The notes under the pieces: generated by a model
Told to the model about the DNA's origin: nothing
What the model saw: the letters and a program-made list of their open reading frames with translations, nothing else
Databases searched by the model: none
Assembly: GCA_025463965.1 (NCBI GenBank)
Contig: JAODBN010000002.1
Span: 1 to 12,904 of the forward strand
Origin: Acidimicrobiaceae bacterium
GTDB lineage: Bacteria; Actinomycetota; Acidimicrobiia; Acidimicrobiales; Bog-793
Reading direction: 5' to 3'
Length of the DNA stretch: 12,904 bases
Made by a program: the position numbers and the translations under genes
Shown here: positions 1 through 5,247 of the stretch, piece by piece
How the letters are laid out: each line of letters begins with the position of its first letter
Position numbering within the stretch: the stretch's first letter is position 1

Positions 1-146
1 GCGCTCTTGTGCGTTTTCGGCGCTCGAGATGCACTAGAGGTCGAAGGCAGGGCTCCTCCAAGTGCAAGTAGCGCTATCGGCACCACTGCACCTAGAGCTA
101 CCTTAATCCGCCATCTTCCGCCGGCCATTGCTCGTCTTTGAAGCAT
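1..146 (-). CDS. Secreted protein, N-terminal part only (runs off left edge)
   Basis: Reading leftwards from an ATG at 146 gives 48 codons open to the window edge. The start is chosen because a strong Shine-Dalgarno (GGGAGGA, complement of 151-157) lies four bases upstream; a second in-frame ATG is at 128. The N-terminus is a textbook Sec signal peptide: a basic n-region (MLQRRAMAGGRWRIK), a hydrophobic core (VALGAVVPIALLALGGAL), then a small-residue stretch (PSTSSASRA) where signal peptidase I could cut. The first mature residues are basic and polar (PKTHKS). The RR pair does not sit in a proper twin-arginine context, so Sec export is more likely than Tat. The mature domain lies outside the window, so no function can be named. 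It is transcribed away from everything else here. Confidence 0.62.
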   Translation of the reverse strand, partial: MLQRRAMAGGRWRIKVALGAVVPIALLALGGALPSTSSASRAPKTHKS

Positions 147-529
147 ATGATCCTCCCGCGACTCGCTCGGTTCTACCTATGGACGTGCAGACGACGAGTG
201 ATGACACTGCAAAGCGGGGACGCATAATTGATCCTGATATATCCCGGATCGTTGGCGTACACCATCAACGTTTCTCAAAATGCAAGAACAGCGCAATGCG
301 CGTGCGCGTACCTTGCTGCGCCTTTTCCCCGAAAGGCCCTAGACGACTCAACCCCCGTAACGTCTACTGTCTACAGTTTAATCGCAGCTAAACGCAACCG
401 TCAACGATGAACCCCTTTATTCCGCCGGTCCCGATTCCCCTCCCCCACCCCTAACCGACTGACCGCCGTGACCCATTACATCTCTGTGCCATTTGCTGCC
501 ATGACGTGCGCGAGAGGCGGTGCAAGCGC
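147..529. other. Gene-poor stretch upstream of the secreted-protein gene
   Basis: No reading frame on either strand gives a recognisable product or a good start with a ribosome binding site. Base composition is visibly less GC-rich than in the coding parts, with several AT-rich patches around 220-245 and 360-420. This fits an intergenic region that would hold the promoter of the minus-strand secreted-protein gene, but I cannot place -35 and -10 boxes with confidence. Confidence 0.45.
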
Positions 530-757
530 TCAGAAGGACGCCCTGACGGTGTCTTCGCGGTGGCCGACCCGGCGCTCCCAACCTGGGCTTCTCGTGTCAT
601 GAAACGCGCTCGGGCCGGAGGGATGAGCGCGAACCACTTCGAGCTTCAGCTCAACTCCGATTCCGGAAGCGTCCGGAAGGTCCAGTTCGCCGCTAGCCGG
701 GTTGAGGGTTGGTGCCCCGGAGACCCCGCGGGATGTCAGATTGGACCGCCCGCCAGA
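530..757 (-). pseudogene. C-terminal remnant of an enolase-superfamily (mandelate racemase/muconate lactonizing) enzyme
   Basis: This minus-strand frame is open from just after an in-frame TGA at 758-760 to a TGA at 530-532 (75 codons), with no plausible start codon at its head. It reads through GELDLPDASGIGVELKLEVV, then RAHPSGPSAFHD and SPGWERRVG. The pattern G-x-L-x-L-P-D-x-x-G-x-G-V-E-L followed by a histidine-proline and a PGWE-R tail is typical of the extreme C-terminus of sugar-acid dehydratases and related enzymes of the mandelate racemase group. Codons are GC-rich at third positions. The barrel domain with the catalytic lysines and metal ligands is missing: the preceding sequence belongs, in another frame, to the diadenylate cyclase gene, which stops five bases upstream. 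I therefore read it as a truncated leftover, not a working gene. The family assignment is from motif memory only. Confidence 0.45.
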
Positions 758-761
758 TCAG

Positions 762-1715
762 CTAGAGCTGGCGGCGCAGCACCTTGCCTGCTCGGAGCAC
801 CGAGATGGGGCCGTCTTCGCTGACGGCGATCACGATGGCGGACGGATCGTCGTAGCTGTATCGACGACCCGATGTATGCCGTGTCCCCCCCAACGCGTCG
901 ACGTTCTCTTCGGCGGCAGCACTCGGGACCAGGCGCACCCCGAGGCTGCGAATGACTCCCTCGGCGTCGAACACCGCGGCCCCATCGATCTGCGCCAACG
1001 CATGTCGCAACGGAGCGAGGTGCCTGGCGCGGCGGATCTCCAGCGGCGGTGGCGTCGGCAGCCGCTGCTCGACGGGTGGGCCCGGCTCGTCAACGGGGCG
1101 GTACACGAGGAGGGAGCCGATCCCGTTGGCGCCGAGGTCGTGCACGGCGAACTCGAGGAGCGCCTGCAGGACGTCCTCGTCACCCTGACCATCGAGCGGT
1201 GAGGCGTCGCCGATCCAGCTCGCGACCGGCGGCTCAAGATGCCAGAGAAAGCGGTCCCAACGCGCGACGCCGAAGCGACCCACGACCCGGACCGTCCCAC
1301 CGGGATGCCGCTGCACGATCGTCGCCCCGAGCCGCTTGGCGAGAACGACCAGGTCGCGCTCGGATCCAGCGGGCCGGTCGAACAGCAGCCACTCAGTCGT
1401 CGTGTCGGTGCGCCGCAATAGCCAAGTTGACTGACCGTCGGCAAAGCGGCGGGCAGCTGCGAGCGGTTGGTGGTCGAGCGAGACGGGCGTGATGTCGAGC
1501 TGAGTCCCCGCCGCCCATGTCGTCGGGTCGGTCTTCGGATCGATGATCGTCCCGCTGCTAGTCACCCGGCGCTCGTGCACGGTCGGTCGCAGAGCGTGGT
1601 CAATTTCCTCGAGCAGGATCGCGTCGGCCTGACCATCCCCGCTCAGGCGAACGCCGCTCTCCTCCAGCTCGTCGGCGAGGCGGCGAAGCCTGGCAGCTTC
1701 CACACGGTCAGGCAT
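762..1715 (-). CDS. DisA_N/DAC-domain protein, probable diadenylate cyclase with N-terminal sensor-like domain
   Basis: A 317-residue soluble protein. The C-terminal part (about 180-317) is a DAC domain, the fold that condenses two ATP into cyclic di-AMP. It shows the helix-strand entry (LLEFAVHDLGANGIGSLLVY, 187-205 region), the DGA motif at 244-246, GGTRH at 276-280, and the closing SED-GPISVLRAGK strand pair at 299-311. In canonical DisA/CdaA the second motif is R-H-R. Here R279-H280 is followed by T281, and a downstream RR (284-285) is present. This may mark a subfamily or reduced activity. The N-terminal 170 residues match no catalytic domain I know; such N-terminal regions in DAC proteins are generally thought to be sensory. 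There are no membrane segments, unlike CdaA, and no DisA helix-hairpin-helix region. The start is the first ATG of the frame; its ribosome site is weak. It lies downstream of the cupin-DUF1059 pair on the same strand after a 167-base gap, so it is probably a separate transcript. Confidence 0.8.
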   Translation of the reverse strand: MPDRVEAARLRRLADELEESGVRLSGDGQADAILLEEIDHALRPTVHERRVTSSGTIIDPKTDPTTWAAGTQLDITPVSLDHQPLAAARRFADGQSTWLLRRTDTTTEWLLFDRPAGSERDLVVLAKRLGATIVQRHPGGTVRVVGRFGVARWDRFLWHLEPPVASWIGDASPLDGQGDEDVLQALLEFAVHDLGANGIGSLLVYRPVDEPGPPVEQRLPTPPPLEIRRARHLAPLRHALAQIDGAAVFDAEGVIRSLGVRLVPSAAAEENVDALGGTRHTSGRRYSYDDPSAIVIAVSEDGPISVLRAGKVLRRQL

Positions 1716-1828
1716 CCCCGACGACGCTACCGAAAGCGCAGCCCGGGGGTACTGGACCGCGCTTGTTCGACGCGGCCCTCCACGGCGAGTTGCGAACGGC
1801 CGCCGCGGGCGTTGCCTACCTCACGCGG

Positions 1829-1847
1829 GCAGTCGATCGGCGACTGC
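1829..1847. terminator. Perfect 7-bp hairpin downstream of the DUF1059 gene
   Basis: The arms GCAGTCG (1829-1835) and CGACTGC (1841-1847) are exact inverted repeats around a five-base loop, ATCGG. The hairpin sits 36 bases beyond the stop of the minus-strand DUF1059 gene and upstream of the next minus-strand gene, so it could end the cupin-DUF1059 transcript. There is no T-run on either side, so intrinsic termination is uncertain. Confidence 0.3.
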
Positions 1848-1882
1848 GAGCCCTGAGAGGCGAGCTCGGTGGACTGCTGTTC

Positions 1883-2065
1883 CTAAGCCGATTCCTTCAT
1901 CAACGTGCGCAACCCGTCTTCGAGCTCTGGACTGGCGGCGTGGCCGTGTACGTCGACGGCGTGCTGGCTGGCCGCGCGAAGTACTTCCTCCTGCTCGCCG
2001 CTGATGCTGAGCGTGCAGCCCACTTCGTTCGGAAAGTCACGACAGTCAATGGTCATGCGTGCCAT
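1883..2065 (-). CDS. DUF1059 family small protein
   Basis: A 60-residue protein of the DUF1059 family, which has no assigned biochemical role. The family layout is visible: an N-terminal strand with the D-C-R-D signature (residues 7-10, after MTI), an alternating hydrophobic strand (CTLSISG), then an E-E-V-L-R-A-A helix leading to a conserved H-A-x-x-V-H-G segment (about 35-41), and a final helix with PELED-GLRTLM. Length is normal for the family. The ATG at 2065 is chosen because AGGGG lies seven bases upstream; an ATG three codons in is an alternative. It starts nine bases after the cupin stop on the same strand, so the two are almost certainly co-transcribed and should share the control region at 2438-2511. 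Confidence 0.8.
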   Translation of the reverse strand: MARMTIDCRDFPNEVGCTLSISGEQEEVLRAASQHAVDVHGHAASPELEDGLRTLMKESA

Positions 2066-2074
2066 GGTGAACCC

Positions 2075-2437
2075 CTATCTCGGTACTCCGTAGTTACCGG
2101 CGCCGGACCAGTCGACGGTGATGACCGCCTCGTCGCCGACCACCCACGCGTCGTGCCCAGCCGGGAGACGGGTGACGTCACCCGCCCCCGCGACAAACTC
2201 GGTCCCATCGTCCATTCGTATCGCCAGACGCCCGCTCACGTGGAATTGGAAGTGCGGTGCCTCACAGCTTTCTGTCCCGACGATCGGCTTCAGATCATTC
2301 GACCATTTCCATCCCGGTTCAAGCACCAAGCGCCCGACCTCGCCGCCGCCGATCTTGAGAATCTCCGCGTGTCCCCTCGGGAACTCCCGGTTCTCGTCAG
2401 GCGTCGCAAAGCTTCGGTGTTCGGCCTGTGCTGTCAT
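2075..2437 (-). CDS. Small single-domain cupin protein
   Basis: A 120-residue cupin_2-type beta-barrel protein. A short leader (1-40) precedes PGWKWSNDLKPIVGT (41-55), a segment typical of a widespread uncharacterised cupin family. The first cupin motif region runs about 61-79 (PHFQFHVSGR then MDDGTE) and the second is GDVTRLPAGHDAWVVGDE (86-103). H62, H66 and H95 are candidate metal ligands; the canonical glutamate of motif 1 is not obvious, so metal use is uncertain. Such proteins bind a small ligand or metal and can be isomerases, dioxygenases or sensors; substrate cannot be read from the sequence. The start is supported by GGAGG six bases upstream of the ATG. It is the first gene of a two-gene operon with the DUF1059 gene and diverges from the TetR gene, which probably represses it. 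Confidence 0.82.
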   Translation of the reverse strand: MTAQAEHRSFATPDENREFPRGHAEILKIGGGEVGRLVLEPGWKWSNDLKPIVGTESCEAPHFQFHVSGRLAIRMDDGTEFVAGAGDVTRLPAGHDAWVVGDEAVITVDWSGAGNYGVPR

Positions 2438-2479
2438 GACCCACCTCCAGCCGACTGCAAGTAAACCCGCTGCTAACTT

Positions 2480-2495
2480 TACCTACTGGTAAGTA
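2480..2495. promoter_or_regulatory. Probable TetR-family operator in the divergent intergenic region
   Basis: TACCTACTGGTAAGTA is an imperfect 16-bp palindrome with half-sites TACYTAC and GTARGTA. It lies between the divergent cupin (start 2437) and TetR (start 2512) genes, close to the TetR Shine-Dalgarno. It is nested in a larger symmetric stretch: CCTACT-GGTA-AGTAGG at 2482-2497 is an exact inverted repeat, and TTACC-TACT-GGTAA is another. Size, symmetry and place are what is expected for autoregulation by the adjacent TetR-family repressor with joint control of the cupin operon. Confidence 0.6.
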
Positions 2496-2511
2496 GGAGT
2501 CAAGGAGGAAC

Positions 2512-3138
2512 ATGAGCGCGTTGCCAGCGTCATCGAGCGGACGAGTCGGGCGAGTCGGGCGAGTCGGGAGAGTCGACGGCACGCCTTCTCGGATTCTTGA
2601 TGTCGCCGAAAGGCTGGCCCAGACCCTTGGATTCAACGGATTCAGCTACGCCGACGTCGCGTCAGAGATTGGGATCACCAAGGCGGCGATGCACTATCAC
2701 TACCCCGGCAAGGCTGACCTCGGAGTCGCGCTCATGGAGCGTTACCAGTCCAGCTTCTGCGCGTCGCTTCAACACGCCGACGCCACTGCCGACGGTGCCC
2801 CCGACAAGCTCGTGGCCTACGTCCGGCTTTACAAAGACGTTTTGGAGAATCGGCGGATGTGCCTCTGCGGCATGCTCGCCGCCGAATACCAAACGCTTCC
2901 AGAGCGTATCCGCGCGACCGTTGATGACTTCCTTGCAACGAACGAACGCTGGCTCGCGAAGGTGCTCGAAGAGGGGCGGGGTGCGGGCTCGTTGGCTTTT
3001 CGAGGCGATTCGAATGACATGGCTCGAATACTGCTCAGCACGCTCGAAGGAGCCCTGCTGCTCTCGCATCTTCACGGCGATCTGGAGCGGTTCGAGACGG
3101 TCGCGGAATATCTGCTCGTCAGTCTGCGACCCGCCTGA
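2512..3138 (+). CDS. TetR/AcrR family transcriptional repressor
   Basis: A 208-residue one-component regulator. The TetR DNA-binding domain spans about 24-70: RILDVAERLAQTLGFNGFSY, then the helix-turn-helix DVASEIGITKAAMHYHYPGK (48-67) with the hallmark H-Y-H-Y-P-x-K-x-D-L ending. The C-terminal ligand and dimerisation domain includes RRMCLCGMLAAEYQTLP (114-130). The M-C-L-C-G-M segment (C117, C119) recurs in a TetR subgroup near AcuR/YxaF-type regulators, and its cysteines could sense electrophiles, which is my inference. The start is set by AAGGAGG at 2502-2508, three bases before the ATG. Residues 10-21 are a (GRV)n run that precedes the folded domain and comes from a 9-bp tandem repeat. 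The divergent cupin-DUF1059 operon and the palindrome at 2480-2495 suggest local control. Confidence 0.9.
   Translation: MSALPASSSGRVGRVGRVGRVDGTPSRILDVAERLAQTLGFNGFSYADVASEIGITKAAMHYHYPGKADLGVALMERYQSSFCASLQHADATADGAPDKLVAYVRLYKDVLENRRMCLCGMLAAEYQTLPERIRATVDDFLATNERWLAKVLEEGRGAGSLAFRGDSNDMARILLSTLEGALLLSHLHGDLERFETVAEYLLVSLRPA
2542..2577. repeat. 9-bp tandem repeat within the TetR N-terminus
   Basis: Three exact copies of CGAGTCGGG (2542-2550, 2551-2559, 2560-2568) are followed by a degenerate copy, AGAGTCGAC (2569-2577). The period is a multiple of three, so the repeat stays in frame and encodes Arg-Val-Gly units, giving a basic, flexible tail of about 12 residues ahead of the DNA-binding domain. 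Copy number could vary between strains by slippage without breaking the gene. Confidence 0.9.
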
Positions 3139-3336
3139 GCCCGCGGTCCGGTGGCGGCCAAAGCAGTCTTCCGCAAGGAGCTACGGAGGCGAGCATTGGC
3201 GGTCAGCCCGGCCGTTCCTCCTTCCCAGCAGCCCGACGAGGGCCACGATCACGTGGAGCGCCGTCCGGCTGACGCCGAGAACCAAGGCTTGCCAGCCGCC
3301 ACACCTGACACGAGCCGGCCTCGCGTCCGCTTGGCG
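3139..3336 (-). other. Interval between convergent TetR and DUF4352 genes, with stop-free extension of the DUF4352 frame
   Basis: Between the stop of the TetR gene and the stop of the DUF4352 gene no independent gene is visible. On the minus strand the DUF4352 frame stays open for 51 codons past its TGA, to a TAG at 3181-3183, and encodes a hydrophobic stretch (TALHVIVALVGLLG) followed by RRNGR. About four fifths of third positions are G or C. A small exact inverted repeat, CCACG-ATCA-CGTGG, lies at 3243-3256. No T-rich intrinsic terminator is seen. Confidence 0.4.
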
Positions 3337-4134
3337 TCACGCGTTCCACTGAGCGGTGTCGAGAAAGGTGGAGTCGAAGGAGAACTGCACCGCCTTGACA
3401 TTCACGCCATTCGGAAGCTGGAACACGACGCAGCCTGACTCCGCACCGCCCTGCAACATGGTGAACTCACCATTACTGAAGTTTGTACACTGACTCACGC
3501 TGTTGAAGTCGGCTGTGTACGCCTGGTTGTCCGTCCCGATCACGGTCGTATCGCTATTGGCATCGTCGCTGATGGTCGCCTGGCTCTGGTTGGCGAGATT
3601 CATGTCGACCGCCACGAAGCGATCCCCGGAATTCGGTGTCGTGTACTGATCGACCCCGCTAGCGGGGTCGATCACTTGCGTGACCGTGACGGCCAGCACG
3701 TTCTTACTCAAGTCGTGCACATCGAGCGTCGTCCCGATTGGCCCGATGTCAGTTGCCTGGCTCACGAAGGCGGTGCGGGTAGGCGACCGTCCGCCGGGCC
3801 CGTTGGCGAACACACTGAAACGGAGAGTTTGTCCGTGCGGGAGGGCATTTTTGGCAATCTTTACTGCAGTCGCGAGCTGACCGGCGGCGCAGTGGAACGT
3901 ACGGGGGAAGCCCGGAGTTTTGGGGACGAGGGTAAGCGTGCACGTCGTCGCAAACTGATCACGAACAAGAACGCTAACGGTTCCTCCTGCGGCCGGTAGC
4001 ACCTTCGGCGTGACGACGACGGCCAGCACACGTGCAGGCCGCCGAGTTGCCGTGGCCGCACTCGCGCTTCCGCCCAAGAGCAGGGCGCACAGCGAAACGG
4101 CACCCATTACCGCTGCCAAGGTTCGCTTGTTCAT
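3337..4134 (-). CDS. Secreted Ig-like/DUF4352 domain protein
   Basis: A 265-residue exported protein. The ATG at 4134 is chosen over the longer open frame upstream because AGGAG lies eight bases before it and a clean signal peptide follows: MNKRT, hydrophobic core LAAVMGAVSLCALLLGGS, and A-S-A-A cleavage site near residue 26. C15 lies in the hydrophobic core, not in a lipobox, so a lipoprotein is unlikely. Residues 33-125 look like an all-beta Ig-like domain with a likely C65-C82 disulfide. Residues 133-262 resemble DUF4352: GTTLDV, a strand ending VTQVIDP, then SGDRFVAVDMNLANQSQ, and a late VVFQLPNGVNVKAVQF strand. C216 and C235 could form a second disulfide. DUF4352 proteins are extracellular beta-sandwiches of unknown role. 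Its start overlaps the stop of the small HTH gene by ATGA, pointing to co-translation. Confidence 0.8.
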   Translation of the reverse strand: MNKRTLAAVMGAVSLCALLLGGSASAATATRRPARVLAVVVTPKVLPAAGGTVSVLVRDQFATTCTLTLVPKTPGFPRTFHCAAGQLATAVKIAKNALPHGQTLRFSVFANGPGGRSPTRTAFVSQATDIGPIGTTLDVHDLSKNVLAVTVTQVIDPASGVDQYTTPNSGDRFVAVDMNLANQSQATISDDANSDTTVIGTDNQAYTADFNSVSQCTNFSNGEFTMLQGGAESGCVVFQLPNGVNVKAVQFSFDSTFLDTAQWNA

Positions 4135-4341
4135 CTGTTCGGCTCCTCTTTTGGCGCAAATGGCGTCCTGCCTGTTTCCTGTGCCGGCACTCCGATTGCC
4201 TCCGTCTCCCATACGCCGGCCGGTCGGGAGCACGGCCGCCGGCTGAGGCAACCGGGCATCGCGCTCAAGTCCGACCACGCGTTGCCGTGTGATACCGAGT
4301 AGTTGCCTGATCTTGGCCGGTCCGACGAGATGACGAGTCAC
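4131..4341 (-). pseudogene. Small HTH (AlpA/excisionase-like) DNA-binding protein, frameshifted
   Basis: From a GTG at 4341 the frame reads RHLVGPAKIRQLLGITRQRV, then ERDARLPQPAAVLPTGR. This is the classic layout of small actinobacterial HTH proteins: helix-turn-helix, then a P-x-P-x-A-x-L-x-x-G-R wing. The next expected words, V-W-E-T-E-A-I, are present but one frame over: skipping one base at about 4215, after the CGG codon, gives VWETEAI, then QETGRTPF and a stop TGA at 4131-4133. Nominal length is 211 bases, one more than a multiple of three. That TGA overlaps the ATG of the DUF4352 gene in an ATGA arrangement, as in a coupled gene pair. The shift sits in a GC-rich palindromic run (CCGGCCGGC). 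It could be a true mutation, a sequencing or assembly error, or less likely a programmed frameshift. The intact product would be about 69 residues. Start codon choice is uncertain. Confidence 0.65.
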
Positions 4342-5097
4342 CCTCGCAGCGTAGCCTCTTGGCGACCGACAAGCGAAGCCTTTGCATTTGTCGAGCAATA
4401 AGTAATGGCCGGTCGAGTGCCCCTAACACCGACCGTGGCTGCCGGCACAAACTATTAGCAGCGGGTACCGACAATGGCAACGATATGACCGACGCGCCTC
4501 ACTCAGCAGCTTCGCCAGTAGCACAAGGCGCTCGCCTTCTGGCTGGCTCCGTTGGTCCATACCCATTTCGCCGCCCGTGGCCCGGGCCAGGGACCTGCCC
4601 GCGGGCTACACGCAGCGCCGACGAAGGGAACAGACAACCCTGCGACACGAAAGGTGCTCCTGTTCGGCGGTGACGACCGCTCGCGGCGAGACTTCGTCGG
4701 CCAGCTGGGCTACCAAATGGCCGAGATGGTCGGGGGTATCTGGAGCGCGGAGTCTTCTGCCGCGCGCTACCGGGACGGCGCGCTCGGACACCAGTAGCGC
4801 CACCCTACGAGACCGGAGATGATGCCGCCGACGAGGCGCTGGCTTGCCCCGGAAGAGATCGGTAGCTGACCGGGCGGGATCGGGTCTGGGCGCCCTCACC
4901 TCATGAGGCGCCCATGGGCAGCCTCACGGCGGCGTCCGCGGGTACGTCGCGCCCGCGATGGGCTACCGAGCCGGGTGAGTCGCTGTCAGCGAGCTTCCCG
5001 GCTGGCGGAGATCCCTGAGGGACTCGCGCCTGCGCTGACCAAGGCCGCAGGACGTGGCGACGCCCAACGCTCAAATCTCTCATCAGCAGGTTTCGCG
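4342..5097. other. Gene-poor interval with one coding-like fragment
   Basis: No gene with recognisable product, start and ribosome site is found over this 756-base stretch. The only coding-like signal is on the plus strand up to a TAG at 4795-4797: from about 4636 the codons are strongly GC-ending and read NPATRKVLLFGGDD followed by FVGQLGYQMAEMVGGIW. The first part resembles a single Kelch blade motif (x-P-A-T-x-x-V-x-L-F-G-G), but the tryptophan-bearing remainder of a blade is absent. A remnant of a secreted Kelch-type protein is possible, and chance is not excluded. The remainder toward the tRNA gene shows no pattern I can name. Confidence 0.3.
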
Positions 5098-5170
5098 TGG
5101 AGGCGATGGGGCTCGAACCCACGACCTCTTGACTGCCAGTCAAGTGCTCTACCAGCTGAGCTACGCCCCC
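5098..5170 (-). tRNA. tRNA-Ala (anticodon GGC)
   Basis: The minus strand folds as a complete 73-nt cloverleaf. The acceptor stem is GGGGGCG with CGCCTCC, and the discriminator base is A. The D-arm is GCTC-AGCTGGTAGA-GCAC, the anticodon stem CTTGA/TCAAG closes the loop CTGGCAG, and the T-arm holds GTTCGAG. Anticodon GGC reads GCC alanine codons, the preferred alanine codon type in GC-rich genomes. The G3:U70 wobble pair, the main identity element for alanyl-tRNA synthetase, is present. The 3' CCA is not encoded and must be added by the nucleotidyltransferase. The gene lies 77 bases beyond the nucleoside hydrolase stop on the same strand. Confidence 0.97.
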
Positions 5171-5247
5171 GCGGGGAATCGAGCATATCAGCCGGTCCGG
5201 ACCGCTCCGTATGGTCTCCACCAGGGGCTGGCTGGCGTACGAGCTGG

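Noticed and set aside
506..823. Plus-strand open frame at 506-823
   Set aside because: It lies antisense to the enolase-type remnant and runs into the DAC gene antisense. The minus-strand reading has recognisable motifs and explains the codon bias better.
1763..2464. Long plus-strand open frame opposite the cupin and DUF1059 genes
   Set aside because: The two minus-strand genes have family motifs and good ribosome sites. The plus-strand frame is their mirror image and has no recognisable domain.
5098..5170. tRNA-Ala 3' end as an integration site of a mobile island
   Set aside because: No integrase gene and no repeated copy of the tRNA 3' end could be seen in the gene-poor DNA on its 3' side within the window.
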